From assembly GCF_014648995.1 (NCBI RefSeq), contig NZ_BMSE01000026.1:41293-105292 (forward strand): 64,000 bases of DNA, written 5' to 3'. The position numbers were made by a program, and so were the translations under genes. The notes under the pieces were generated by a model, which was not told the DNA's origin, searched no databases, and saw only the letters and a list, made by a program, of their open reading frames with translations. Position 1 is the stretch's first letter. Every line of letters starts with the position of its first letter. This DNA comes from Streptomyces massasporeus. GTDB lineage: Bacteria; Actinomycetota; Actinomycetes; Streptomycetales; Streptomycetaceae. This document shows positions 7,883-16,440 of this stretch, piece by piece.

Positions 7883-8695
7883 ATGACCCGTACCGCGCGC
7901 CGGCCCCGTCGCCCGCTCCAGGTGGCCGCGGGAGGGGCCGCAGCCCTGCTGGCCCTGAGTGCCTGCTCGTCCGGCTCGGATTCCTCGGCGAAGCCGGACT
8001 CCCCCGGGTCGGGCAAGCCCTCCGGCGAGGTGACCGTGTTCGCCGCGGCCTCGCTGAAGGAGAGCTTCACGACGCTGGGCGAGCAGTTCGAGAAGGAGCA
8101 CCCCGGTACGAAGGTCACCTTCAGCTTCGGCGGCAGCGACTCGCTGGCCGCGAGCATCACCGGCGGCGCCCCGGCGGACGTCTTCGCCTCGGCCAGCCCC
8201 AAGACGATGAAGATCGTCACGGACGCCGGGGACGCCTCGGGCACCCCCGCGACCTTCGTCCGCAACGAACTGGAGATCGCCACCCTGCCCGGCAACCCCG
8301 GGAAGATCGCCTCGCTCGAGGACCTCACCGAGGCGGGCCGGAAGGTCGTGCTCTGCGACAAGGAGGTGCCGTGCGGCGCCGCCGCGCAGAAGGCCCTGGA
8401 CGCGAGCAAGCTGAAGCTCACCCCCGTCTCCTACGAGCAGGACGTGAAGGCCGCGCTCACCAAGGTCGAGCTGAAGGAGGCCGACGCCGCCGTCGTCTAC
8501 AAGACGGACGTGCGCGCGGCGGGTGACAAGGTGGAGGGCGTGGAGTTCCCCGAGTCCGCCGACGCCGTCAACGACTACCCGATCGCCCTGCTCAAGGGCG
8601 CGCGGAACACCGAGACCGCCAAGGCGTTCATCGCGCTGGTGCGGTCGGCCGAGGGCCAGAAGGTCCTGACCGGGGCCGGGTTCCTCAAGCCGTGA
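7883..8695 (+). CDS. modA: Molybdate ABC transporter substrate-binding lipoprotein ModA
   Basis: A 270-residue receptor that captures molybdate (or tungstate) outside the membrane and presents it to ModBC. It has an Arg-rich start, a hydrophobic core and a lipobox ALSAC near residue 30, followed by a Ser/Gly-rich linker. The mature domain opens with VTVFAAASLKESFTTLG, the family signature that contacts the oxyanion, and later carries GGAPADVFASAS and AAVVYKTDV. GAGGGAG lies 10 nt before the ATG at 7883; a GTG one codon earlier is also in frame. The stop overlaps the modB GTG by 4 nt, making a tight modABC operon. Imported molybdenum is needed by the nitrate reductase at 41297. Confidence 0.95.
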   Translation: MTRTARRPRRPLQVAAGGAAALLALSACSSGSDSSAKPDSPGSGKPSGEVTVFAAASLKESFTTLGEQFEKEHPGTKVTFSFGGSDSLAASITGGAPADVFASASPKTMKIVTDAGDASGTPATFVRNELEIATLPGNPGKIASLEDLTEAGRKVVLCDKEVPCGAAAQKALDASKLKLTPVSYEQDVKAALTKVELKEADAAVVYKTDVRAAGDKVEGVEFPESADAVNDYPIALLKGARNTETAKAFIALVRSAEGQKVLTGAGFLKP

Positions 8696-9543
8696 CGTTC
8701 CCGACCGACAAGCCTCGCGCCGCGGCCGACACCCTCCGGGGCGGTCCGCGGCGCCGGCGCGTCCGGACGGGCGTCCCGCTGCCCCTGCTCGTCCCCGCGC
8801 TGATCGGCCTGGCCTTCCTGACGGTGCCGCTGATCGCCCTGCTCGTGCGGACCCCGTGGCGGAGCCTGCCCACGCAGCTGACCAGCCCGGACGTGTGGCA
8901 GGCTCTCCAGCTCTCCCTGATCTGCGCGACCCTCGCCACCGGCGTGAGCCTGGTCATCGGCGTGCCGCTGGCCTGGCTGCTGGCCCGCGTCGACTTCCCC
9001 GGCCGCGGCCTCGTACGCGCCCTCGTCACCCTGCCCCTCGTCCTGCCTCCGGTCGTGGGCGGTGTGGCGCTGCTGATGGCGCTCGGCCGCAACGGCATCG
9101 TCGGGCAGTGGCTCGACGCGTGGTTCGGCATCACGCTGCCCTTCACCACCGCCGGGGTCGTGATCGCGGAGGCGTTCGTGGCGATGCCCTTCCTCGTGAT
9201 CAGCGTCGAGGGCACCCTGCGGGCCGCCGATCCGCGCTACGAGGAGGCCGCCGCCACCCTGGGCGCGTCCCGCTTCACCGCGTTCCGCCGGGTGACGCTG
9301 CCGCTGATCGCGCCGGGCATCGCGGCGGGCGCGGTCCTCGCCTGGGCGCGGGCGCTCGGCGAGTTCGGCGCGACGATCACCTTCGCCGGCAACTTCCCCG
9401 GCCGCACCCAGACCATGCCCCTGGCCGTCTACCTGGCCCTGCAGAGCGACCCGGAGGCCGCGATCGCCCTCAGCCTGGTGCTGCTGGCGGTGTCGATCGC
9501 GGTGCTCGCCGGGTTGCGTGACCGATGGATGAGCGCCGGATGA
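8692..9543 (+). CDS. modB: Molybdate ABC transporter permease ModB
   Basis: A 283-residue inner-membrane permease forming the channel of the molybdate importer. It has about six membrane segments (e.g. LLVPALIGLAFLTVPLIALL, ALVTLPLVLPPVVGGVALLMAL, AIALSLVLLAVSIAVLAGL) and the cytoplasmic EAA loop EEAAATLGASRFTAFRRVTLPLIAPG that docks on ModC. The GTG start at 8692 overlaps the modA stop (GTGA) and its own stop overlaps the modC ATG at 9540 (ATGA), so the three genes are translationally coupled. The EFGATITFAGNFPGRTQTMPLAVY region is typical of ModB/CysT-type permeases; the neighbours settle the substrate. Confidence 0.95.
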   Translation: MTFPTDKPRAAADTLRGGPRRRRVRTGVPLPLLVPALIGLAFLTVPLIALLVRTPWRSLPTQLTSPDVWQALQLSLICATLATGVSLVIGVPLAWLLARVDFPGRGLVRALVTLPLVLPPVVGGVALLMALGRNGIVGQWLDAWFGITLPFTTAGVVIAEAFVAMPFLVISVEGTLRAADPRYEEAAATLGASRFTAFRRVTLPLIAPGIAAGAVLAWARALGEFGATITFAGNFPGRTQTMPLAVYLALQSDPEAAIALSLVLLAVSIAVLAGLRDRWMSAG

Positions 9544-10613
9544 CCCAGACCCACGCCGCCACCGGCACCTCCATGGAAGGACTCGACGCCCGTCTCGTCG
9601 TGGACCGGGGCGGCTTCCGCCTCGACGTGGCGCTGACCGTCGCACCCGGCGAGGTCGTCGCCCTGCTCGGGCCGAACGGCGCCGGCAAGACCACCGCGCT
9701 GCGCGCCCTCGCCGGTCTGACCCAGCTGTCCTGCGGCCATCTGCGGCTGGACGGCGCCGAGCTGGACCGTACGCCGCCGGAGGCCCGTCCGGTCGGTGTC
9801 GTCTTCCAGGACTACCTGCTCTTCCCCCACCTCACGGCCCTCGACAACGTCGCCTTCGGCCCCCGCTGCCAGGGCGCGACCAAGGCCGAGGCCCGTGCGC
9901 AGGCCGCCGAGTGGCTCGACCGCCTCGGCCTCGCCGCGCACACCGGCGCCAAGCCGCGCAGGCTCTCCGGCGGCCAGGCCCAGCGCGTCGCCCTCGCCCG
10001 TGCCCTGGCGACCCGCCCCCGGCTGCTGCTCCTGGACGAGCCGCTGGCGGCCCTGGACGCCCGGACCCGGCTGGAGGTCCGTGCCCGGCTCCGGCGCCAT
10101 CTGGCCGACTTCGAGGCGGTCGCCGTGCTCGTCACCCACGATCCGCTCGACGCCATGGTGCTGGCCGACCGGCTGGTGGTCGTGGAGCACGGCCGGGTGG
10201 TCCAGGAGGGCACCCCGGGCGACATCGCCCGCCATCCCCGTACGGACTACATCGCACAGCTGGTCGGCCTGAACCTCTACCGGGGCGAGGCCGACGGCCA
10301 CACCGTGCGGCTCGCCGACGGCCCGCACCTGACGACCACGGAGATCCTGTCCGGCCCGGTCTTCGTGGCGTTCCCGCCCGGTGCGGTCACATTGCACCGG
10401 GAGCGGCCCACGGGCTCCAGCGCCCGCAACCTGTGGCGCTGCGAGGTGGCGGGCCTGGAGACCCACGGCGACCAGATCCGCGCCGACCTCACCGGTGAAC
10501 TCCCCCTCGCCGCCGACCTCACGACGGTCGCCGCGGCCGAACTCGATCTCCACCCGGGGGCGGAGGTCTGGGCGACGGTGAAGGCGACGCAGACCCACGC
10601 CTACCCGGTCTGA
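9540..10613 (+). CDS. modC: Molybdate ABC transporter ATP-binding protein ModC
   Basis: A 357-residue ATPase energising the ModAB importer. Walker A is GPNGAGKTT (residues 44-52), the signature is LSGGQAQRVALARAL, Walker B is LLLLDEPLAALD, followed by the switch His in VTHDPLDAM. The last 100 residues form a molybdopterin/TOBE-like ligand-sensing domain (RCEVAGLETHGDQIRADLTG). The start at 9540 overlaps the modB stop; ATG at 9525 is also in frame and would overlap further. Nothing unusual is seen. A short gap follows before the convergent oxidoreductase stop at 10634. Confidence 0.95.
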   Translation: MTQTHAATGTSMEGLDARLVVDRGGFRLDVALTVAPGEVVALLGPNGAGKTTALRALAGLTQLSCGHLRLDGAELDRTPPEARPVGVVFQDYLLFPHLTALDNVAFGPRCQGATKAEARAQAAEWLDRLGLAAHTGAKPRRLSGGQAQRVALARALATRPRLLLLDEPLAALDARTRLEVRARLRRHLADFEAVAVLVTHDPLDAMVLADRLVVVEHGRVVQEGTPGDIARHPRTDYIAQLVGLNLYRGEADGHTVRLADGPHLTTTEILSGPVFVAFPPGAVTLHRERPTGSSARNLWRCEVAGLETHGDQIRADLTGELPLAADLTTVAAAELDLHPGAEVWATVKATQTHAYPV

Positions 10614-10633
10614 GGCGGTCGGCATCCCGCGGC

Positions 10634-11848
10634 TCAGGCCGCTGTCCGGACCGGGGAGTTCTCCGGGACGGCGACGGCCTCCCGCACGACGCGGCGGCGC
10701 CGGGCCGGCACGAGCAGCGGGTGGGCGACGCCCCAGGCCGCGCCCTTGCAGATGATCTCCTTGTAGAGCGCGGCGAGCCGGCCGGTCAGGGCCGCGGACT
10801 TCGCCCTGTCGTCGGCGGTGACGTACTGGATCAGTCCGTCCTTGCGGCCCAGGGAGATGCACTGGTTGAAGTAGCGCACCGGCACGTTCGGGACCTTCCC
10901 GCCGGTCAGGCGGGCCGCGATGGCGTCGGCGGCCTGCCAGGCGGTGGGGACGCCCGAGGCGCACGACATCCGCAGCGGCTTGTCCCCGGGGCCCATCGCC
11001 AGGGCCGCGTCGCCGACGGCGTACACGTCCGGGTGCGACACCGAGCGCATGGTCCGGTCGACCACGATCTGGCCGGTGCCGGAGACCTCCAGGGTGGTGG
11101 CCTGTGCGATGGGGTGAACGGCGAAGCCCGTGGTCCACACGGTGACCGCCGCCGGGAGGGTCGTGCCGTCGGCGGTGGTGACGCGGTCGGCGTCGACGGC
11201 GGTGACGGCGGTGTGCTCGTGGACGGTGATGCCGAGCCGGTCGAAGGTCTTCCGCAGGTGCCCGCCCCCCTTGGGCGAGAGCCAGTCGCCGAATCCGCCG
11301 CGGACGGCCAGGGCGACGTCGAGGTCCGGCCGGGCCTCGGCGATCTCGGTCGCCGCCTCCACCCCGGTGAGGCCGCCACCGACCACGACCACGGACTGCC
11401 CGGCGGGCAGGCCGGCCAGGCGCTCGCGCAGCCGGAGCGCTCCGGGGCGGCTTGCGATCTCGTGGGCGTGCTCGGCGGTGCCGGGCACCCCCTGGTCGTT
11501 CCAGCCGCTGCCGAGGGCGTAGACGAGGGTGTCGTACTCCAACTCCTCGCCCTTCGCCTCTCCGGTCGCGTCGAGGGCGGCGACGGTGACGGTCTTGCGG
11601 TCGGCGTCGAGGGCGGTGACCTTCCCCTGCTTCAGCGCGACGCCGGTGCCCTGGAACATCTCGTCGAAGGGCCGGGGCGCGAGGTCCTGGCCGGTTGCGA
11701 GCTGGTGCATCCGGACGCGCTCGACGAAGTCGGGCTCGGCGTTGACGAGGGTGATGGCGACGTCCTCGCGGTGCAGTCGCTTGGCGAGGCGCCCGGCGGC
11801 GGTTGCTCCGGTGTAGCCGGCTCCGAGGACGACGATGCGGTGCTGCAT
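10634..11848 (-). CDS. NAD(P)/FAD-dependent oxidoreductase, NDH-2-like
   Basis: A 404-residue two-dinucleotide-binding flavoprotein related to type II NADH dehydrogenases. The first Rossmann motif is VVLGAGYTGATAAGRLAKRL (FAD, residues 5-24), the second is VVVVGGGLTGVEAATEIAE (NAD(P)H, middle), and the FAD-closing motif is DVYAVGDAAL. No strong C-terminal membrane anchor is seen, so quinone reduction at the membrane is possible but unproven. The ATG at 11848 (MQHRIVV) is chosen over an upstream in-frame extension lacking conservation. It lies 114 bp downstream of an ECF41 sigma factor on the same strand. ECF41 factors typically control a neighbouring carboxymuconolactone decarboxylase, oxidoreductase or epimerase gene, so this is the probable target. 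Confidence 0.87.
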   Translation of the reverse strand: MQHRIVVLGAGYTGATAAGRLAKRLHREDVAITLVNAEPDFVERVRMHQLATGQDLAPRPFDEMFQGTGVALKQGKVTALDADRKTVTVAALDATGEAKGEELEYDTLVYALGSGWNDQGVPGTAEHAHEIASRPGALRLRERLAGLPAGQSVVVVGGGLTGVEAATEIAEARPDLDVALAVRGGFGDWLSPKGGGHLRKTFDRLGITVHEHTAVTAVDADRVTTADGTTLPAAVTVWTTGFAVHPIAQATTLEVSGTGQIVVDRTMRSVSHPDVYAVGDAALAMGPGDKPLRMSCASGVPTAWQAADAIAARLTGGKVPNVPVRYFNQCISLGRKDGLIQYVTADDRAKSAALTGRLAALYKEIICKGAAWGVAHPLLVPARRRRVVREAVAVPENSPVRTAA

Positions 11849-11894
11849 GGCGTAGCTCCTGTCATGACGGCTGTCTGTTGCGGATTCACCCCTT

Positions 11895-11922
11895 GAACCG
11901 GGGGGCCCGCCGTTTCCTGACA
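11895..11922 (-). promoter_or_regulatory. Candidate ECF41-type promoter of the oxidoreductase gene
   Basis: On the minus strand TGTCAGG (complement of 11916-11922) is followed 15-16 nt later by CGGTTC (complement of 11895-11900), about 46 nt before the oxidoreductase start. The -35 partly matches the reported ECF41 element TGTCACA; the -10 is a weaker match to CGTC. This is a suggestion from position and partial similarity. Confidence 0.35.
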
Positions 11923-11962
11923 GGAACGCAATGTGAAGCACGTCACACTGCTGTAGGTCGGG

Positions 11963-12913
11963 TCAGAAGACCGTGAGCAGGGGGTCTCCGTGGTCGCCGT
12001 CGGCCCACAGCCGGGTCGCGCGTTCGAGCTTGTCGGGGTTGACCTGGTTGCGGAACGCGACGATGCCGTCGGCGGCGACCTCCAAACACATGACGCCGAT
12101 GACCCGGCCGTCGAGGACCACCACGAGGGCGGGGTCGCCGTTGGCGGTCCAGGCGTAGACGTCCGGCGAGCCGCCGACCAGGGCGCGCTTGGCCGCGCTG
12201 GGCTTGAACAGGCCCCGCATGAACTTGGCGACCGCGAGGGCGCCCTCGAACGCCCTGGCGCGCGCCGGGACCTTCCCGCCGCCGTCCCCGACCGCGACGG
12301 CGTCCCCGGTGAGCAGCTGCACGAGCGGCTCGGTCCGGCCGCTGGCGGCGGCCGCGAGGAACTCGTCGATGATCCGCCGGGCCGCGGTCTCGTCGATCTC
12401 GGTGCGGGTGCGGGCCCTGCCGTCCGCGACGCGCTTCTTCGCGCGGTGGAAGATCTGCTGGCTGGAGGCCTCGGTGATGTCGAGGATCTCGGCGATCTCC
12501 CGGTGCGGATAGTCGAAGGCCTCCCGCAGGACGTACACCGCCCGTTCGTTCGGGGACAGGCGCTCCAGCAGGACGAGTACCGCGTACGAGACCGATTCCC
12601 GCTGCTCGGCGGTGTCGGCGGGCCCGAGCATCCGGTCCCCGGCGAGCAGCGGCTCGGGCAGCCACTGCCCCACGTAGGTCTCACGCCGCGCACGCGCCGA
12701 GGTGAGCTGGTTGAGGCACAGGTTGGCGAGCACCTTCGTCAGCCAGGCCTCGGGGACCTCGATGCGCTCGATGTCGGCGCCCTGCCAGCGCAGGAACGTC
12801 TCCTGCACGGCGTCCTCGGCCTCGCTCGCCGACCCGAGCATCCGATAGGCCACCGCCTCAAGGCGCGGCCTGAAGGCTTCGAACCGGTCCACGTCGTCCA
12901 GGGTCAGGGCCAT
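11963..12913 (-). CDS. ECF41-type RNA polymerase sigma factor (SigJ-like)
   Basis: A 316-residue extracytoplasmic-function sigma factor with sigma-2 (EDAVQETFLRWQ, residues 32-43), sigma-4 (LSPNERAVYVLREAFDYPHREIAEIL-type) and a SnoaL-like C-terminal extension of about 115 residues. It carries hallmark ECF41 motifs: WLPEPLL in the linker (84-90), DGGGKV in the extension and NPDKL near the C-terminus (292-296). In this family the extension acts as a built-in regulator instead of a separate anti-sigma factor. The ATG at 12913 is 10 bp after the anthraniloyl-CoA monooxygenase stop on the same strand, so readthrough from the catabolic operon is possible. The downstream oxidoreductase is the likely target. 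Confidence 0.93.
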   Translation of the reverse strand: MALTLDDVDRFEAFRPRLEAVAYRMLGSASEAEDAVQETFLRWQGADIERIEVPEAWLTKVLANLCLNQLTSARARRETYVGQWLPEPLLAGDRMLGPADTAEQRESVSYAVLVLLERLSPNERAVYVLREAFDYPHREIAEILDITEASSQQIFHRAKKRVADGRARTRTEIDETAARRIIDEFLAAAASGRTEPLVQLLTGDAVAVGDGGGKVPARARAFEGALAVAKFMRGLFKPSAAKRALVGGSPDVYAWTANGDPALVVVLDGRVIGVMCLEVAADGIVAFRNQVNPDKLERATRLWADGDHGDPLLTVF

Positions 12914-12923
12914 GCCACGGATC

Positions 12924-15308
12924 TTAGCCGCCGTCGGCGGCGCCGCCTCCCAGACTCAGTCGCGGTTTCGGGGCGTCCGTACGGCCCGTCTGGGGGCGGC
13001 GGCTTCCCGCGCGGTACGGGGCCGGCCAGGGCGCGCCCGGGCCGGTGTAGCCCTGCTCGGCCGCCGCGTGCAGGGTCCAGTGGGGGTCGTAGAGGTGGGG
13101 GCGGGCCAGGGCGCAGAGGTCGGTGCGGCCCGCGAGGATCAGGGAGTTGACGTCGTCCCAGGAGGAGATCGCGCCGACCGCGATCACCGGGATGCCGGTG
13201 CTGTGGCGGATCCGGTCCGCGAACGGCGTCTGGTACGACCGCCCGAACTCCGGCCGCTCGTCGGCCACGACCTGGCCCGTCGACACGTCGATCGCGTCGG
13301 CGCCGTGCGCGGCGAAGGCCCGCGCGATCTCGACGGCGTCCTCGGCGGTCGTGCCGCCCTCGGCCCAGTCGGTGGCGGAGACGCGGACGGTCATGGGCCG
13401 CTCCCCCGGCCATACGTTCCGTACGGCGTCGAAGACCTCCAGCGGGAAGCGCAGCCGCTTCTCCAGGGAGCCGCCGTAGGCGTCCGTGCGCCGGTTGGTC
13501 AGCGGGGAGAGGAACCCGGACAGCAGGTAGCCGTGCGCGCAGTGCAGTTCGAGCAGGTCGAAACCGGCCCGGGCGGCGCGCACCGCGGACGCTGTGAACT
13601 GCTCCCGGATGTCGGTGAGTTGAGCGCGGGACAACTCACGCGGCGTCTGGCTGAATTCCTTGTACGGCAGCGCCGAGGGGGCGACGAGCGGCCAGTTGCC
13701 CTCGTCCAGCGGCTCGTCCATGCCCTCCCACATCAGCCGCGTGGAGCCCTTGCGGCCGCTGTGGCCGAGCTGCACGCCGATCGCGGTGCCGGGGGCCCGG
13801 TCGTGCACGAAGTTGGTGATCCGCTTCCACGCCTCGGCCTGCCGACCGGTGTAGAGGCCGGCGCAGCCGGGCGTGATCCGGCCCTCCTCGCTGACGCACA
13901 CCATCTCCGTCATCACCAGCCCGGCCCCGCCCAGCGCCCGCGCGCCCAGGTGGACGAGGTGGAAGTCGCCGGGGACGCCGTCGACGGCCGAGTACATGTC
14001 CATGGGCGAGACGACGACCCGGTTGCGCAGGGTCAGGCCGCGCAGCCGGAACGGCGTGAACATCGGGGGCGTGCCGGGCGGGCAGCCGAACTCGCGCTCG
14101 ACCGTCTCCGTGAAGCGGGCGTCGCGCAGCCGCAGGTTGTCGTGCGTGACGCGGCGGCTGCGGGTGAGCAGGTTGAAGGCGAACTGACGGGGCGGCTGGT
14201 CCAGGTACAGGGCGATGTTCTCGAACCACTCCAGGCTGGCCCGGGCCGCGCGCTGCGTGGAGGCGACGACGGGGCGCCGCTCCTCCTCGTAGGCGGTCAG
14301 GGCCTCGGGCAGCGAGTCCCGCTCCTCCAGACAGGCGGCGAGGGCCAGCGCGTCCTCGACGGCGAGCTTGGTGCCGGAGCCGATGGAGAAGTGGGCGGTG
14401 TGGGCGGCGTCCCCGAGGAGCACGATGTTGCCGTGCGACCAGCGGTCGTTGACGACCGTGCGGAACGTCGTCCACGTGGAGTGGTTCGACTTCAGCGGGC
14501 GGCCGCGCAGCGCCTCCGCGAAGATCTTGCCGCAGCGCTCGATCGACTCCGCTTCACCGAGCTCGTCGAAACCGGCCGCGTGCCAGACCTCTTCGCGCAT
14601 CTCGATGATCACGGTCGAGGCGTCGGGGGCGTAGGGGTAGCCGTGGAGCTGCATCACGCCGTGTTCGGTCTCGGCGATCTCGAAGCGGAAGGAGTCGAAG
14701 GGGAAGTCGGCGGCGAGCCAGATGTAGCGGCAGCGGTGGGTGGTCACGCGGGGGCGGAAGACGTCCGCGTGGGTCTCGCGGGTGGCGCTGTGGATGCCGT
14801 CCGCGGCGATGACCAGGTCGTGGGTGTGCGCGAGGTCGTGCGGGGCCTCGGTGCGGAAGCGGAGGTCGACGCCGAGTTCGCGGCAGCGGGTGTGCAGGAT
14901 CTCGAGCAGCCGCTTGCGGCCCAGAGCCGCGAATCCGTGTCCGCCGGAGGTGTGGCGGTGGGTGCGGTGGACGATGTCTATGTCGTCCCAGCGGGTGAAG
15001 TGGCGCTGGAGGGCCTCATAGACCTGGGGGTCGGCGTGTTCGATGCCGCCGAGGGTCTCGTCGGAGAGGACCACGCCGAAGCCGAAGGTGTCGTCGGGGG
15101 CATTGCGTTCCCAGACGGTGATCTCGCGGGCGGGGTCGAGGCGTTTGAGGAGGGCGGCGGCGTAGAGGCCGCCGGGGCCGCCACCGATGATCGCCACGCG
15201 CAGGGGGTGGCTGGTGTCGTGGTGCGGCTGCGTCGGGGCTTGTCGCGCCCACGCGGCGGTAGCCGCAGATTCGGCACCGCCCCGCGCCCCTGGAGGCACC
15301 GCGGTCAC
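12924..15308 (-). CDS. Bifunctional anthraniloyl-CoA monooxygenase/reductase (or salicylyl-CoA 5-hydroxylase/oxidoreductase)
   Basis: A 794-residue two-domain flavoenzyme. The N-terminal half (about 35-400) is an FAD aromatic hydroxylase with VAIIGGGPGGLYAAALL, the DLVIAADGIHSATR motif and GDAAHTAHFSIGSGTKLA. The C-terminal half (about 410-780) is an old-yellow-enzyme-type FMN reductase starting FTPFRLRGLTLRNRVVVSPM, with HSGRKGS and LHCAHGYLLSGFLSP. This architecture is that of 2-aminobenzoyl-CoA monooxygenase/reductase, which hydroxylates and then dearomatises the CoA-bound ring. The GTG at 15308 overlaps the enoyl-CoA hydratase stop by 4 nt; it leaves about 34 extra residues before the Rossmann strand, and no better in-frame start is visible closer in. 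Companion enzymes at 2.5-6 kb complete a plausible anthranilate pathway. Confidence 0.92.
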   Translation of the reverse strand: MTAVPPGARGGAESAATAAWARQAPTQPHHDTSHPLRVAIIGGGPGGLYAAALLKRLDPAREITVWERNAPDDTFGFGVVLSDETLGGIEHADPQVYEALQRHFTRWDDIDIVHRTHRHTSGGHGFAALGRKRLLEILHTRCRELGVDLRFRTEAPHDLAHTHDLVIAADGIHSATRETHADVFRPRVTTHRCRYIWLAADFPFDSFRFEIAETEHGVMQLHGYPYAPDASTVIIEMREEVWHAAGFDELGEAESIERCGKIFAEALRGRPLKSNHSTWTTFRTVVNDRWSHGNIVLLGDAAHTAHFSIGSGTKLAVEDALALAACLEERDSLPEALTAYEEERRPVVASTQRAARASLEWFENIALYLDQPPRQFAFNLLTRSRRVTHDNLRLRDARFTETVEREFGCPPGTPPMFTPFRLRGLTLRNRVVVSPMDMYSAVDGVPGDFHLVHLGARALGGAGLVMTEMVCVSEEGRITPGCAGLYTGRQAEAWKRITNFVHDRAPGTAIGVQLGHSGRKGSTRLMWEGMDEPLDEGNWPLVAPSALPYKEFSQTPRELSRAQLTDIREQFTASAVRAARAGFDLLELHCAHGYLLSGFLSPLTNRRTDAYGGSLEKRLRFPLEVFDAVRNVWPGERPMTVRVSATDWAEGGTTAEDAVEIARAFAAHGADAIDVSTGQVVADERPEFGRSYQTPFADRIRHSTGIPVIAVGAISSWDDVNSLILAGRTDLCALARPHLYDPHWTLHAAAEQGYTGPGAPWPAPYRAGSRRPQTGRTDAPKPRLSLGGGAADGG

Positions 15309-16132
15309 CGTCCGCTCCACTTCGGGGGGCGCTTCTCCGTGAACGCCGCGTGGAACTCCGCGTAGTCCTCCCCCGTCATCAGGAGGGCCTGGGTCGAGGC
15401 GTCCAGTTCGATCGAGGCAGCCATAGGCATGTCCAGTTCGGACGTGAGCAGGGCCTTGGTCTGGGCGTACGCCAGAGCCGGGCCCTCCGCCAGGCGGCGG
15501 GCCAGCTGTTGTGCGGCCTCGTCGGCGGCGCCTTCCTCCGTCAGTTCGCTGATCAGGCCGATGCGCTCGGCCTCGATGGCCCGGACCGGGTCGCCCAGCA
15601 TCAGCAGGCGGGTCGCGTGACCCAGGCCGACGACCCGGGGCAGCAGGTAGGCCGCGCCCATGTCGCCGCCGGAGAGGCCGACGCGGGTGAAGAGGAAGGC
15701 GAAGCGGGCGGTGGGGTCGGCGACGCGGAAGTCCGCGGCCAGGGCGAGGACCGCTCCCGCTCCCGCGGCCACGCCGTGCAGCGCCGCGATCACGGGGAAC
15801 GGGCACTCACGGATCGCGCGGACCACCTGGCCGGTCATCCGGTTGAAGTCCAGGAGCTGGGCGGTGTCCATGCCGAGGGTGGCGCCGATGATCTCGTCGA
15901 CGTCGCCGCCGGAGCAGAAGCCGCGCCCTTCCCCGGCCAGCACCATGGCCCGTACGGACCGTTCCCGGGACAGCTCCGCGAGCAGGTCGCGCAGGTCGGC
16001 GTAGGCGCCGAAGGTGAGCGCGTTGAGCTTCTCGGGGCGGGCCAGGGTGACGGTGGCGACGCCGTCGGCGATGTCGACGCGCAGATGCTCCCAGCCTGGG
16101 GTGCGGGCGGCGGAGCCGGTGAAGGGACTCAT
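15305..16132 (-). CDS. Enoyl-CoA hydratase/isomerase family protein
   Basis: A 275-residue crotonase-fold enzyme acting on an unsaturated CoA thioester. It shows the CoA-binding and oxyanion segments ATVTLARPEKLNALTFGAY, MVLAGEGRGFCSGGDVDEI and VIAALHGVAAGAGAVLALAADFRVA. A C-terminal region FHAAFTEKRPPKWSGR is typical of hydratases. The start ATG at 16132 lies 51 nt after the -10 of a promoter block shared with the dehydrogenase gene at 4225. It is the first gene of the hydratase-monooxygenase operon and overlaps the next start by 4 nt. The likely role is hydration or ring-product beta-oxidation after the monooxygenase/reductase step; the exact substrate is inferred. Confidence 0.9.
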   Translation of the reverse strand: MSPFTGSAARTPGWEHLRVDIADGVATVTLARPEKLNALTFGAYADLRDLLAELSRERSVRAMVLAGEGRGFCSGGDVDEIIGATLGMDTAQLLDFNRMTGQVVRAIRECPFPVIAALHGVAAGAGAVLALAADFRVADPTARFAFLFTRVGLSGGDMGAAYLLPRVVGLGHATRLLMLGDPVRAIEAERIGLISELTEEGAADEAAQQLARRLAEGPALAYAQTKALLTSELDMPMAASIELDASTQALLMTGEDYAEFHAAFTEKRPPKWSGR

Positions 16133-16440
16133 GACGTGCGGCCTCCTCGGGCGGGCACTGCCTCACAGAGCTCTACCCTCCGAAGCTATCACTCATCCGT
16201 GACTGTCGTCATGAGTGCGCGATAGGCCGTCCGGGTAGGACTCCGATGTGGGCCCGGCGTGACCTGGGCCGGTTACATCCGTCACAGATCGTCCACACCG
16301 GCGTAACGGCGGGAGCAGCTGTGCGCGGCGGCGCGTTCACCTGGGTAAGCCGTCCGGCAAGGAGGCAAGGGCGCCTCCGACGGTGCCCCTCGGACGCCTC
16401 GGAAGAGCGGCGCCGTACCATTCATCAGGTTGAAAGCAGG
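16133..16440. other. Divergent intergenic region without a gene
   Basis: The 308-bp gap between the enoyl-CoA hydratase gene (minus) and the ATP-binding protein gene (plus) holds the shared catabolic promoter block at 16178-16211. The remaining 230 bp toward the plus-strand gene has no convincing coding sequence and no clear consensus promoter. Confidence 0.7.
16178..16225 (-). promoter_or_regulatory. Promoter/operator of the enoyl-CoA hydratase-monooxygenase operon
   Basis: CTCCGAAGCTATC - 9 nt - TGACTGTCGTCA (16178-16211) matches the block at 4267-4300 at all but one of 25 positions with equal spacing. On the minus strand it gives -35 TGACGA and -10 TAGCTT, 17 nt apart. Here the operator is more symmetrical: CTATC (16186-16190) and GATAG (16221-16225) share the dyad centre of TGAC-N4-GTCA, and an extra ACTCAT/ATGAGT pair is nearby. 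Control by the PaaX-type regulator is inferred. Confidence 0.6.

Noticed and set aside
12912..15365. Long plus-strand open frame (817 codons) opposite the anthraniloyl-CoA monooxygenase gene
   Set aside because: It is the complement of a fully conserved two-domain enzyme; its protein is Gly/Val/Arg low-complexity with no motif, as expected of antisense frames in high-GC DNA.
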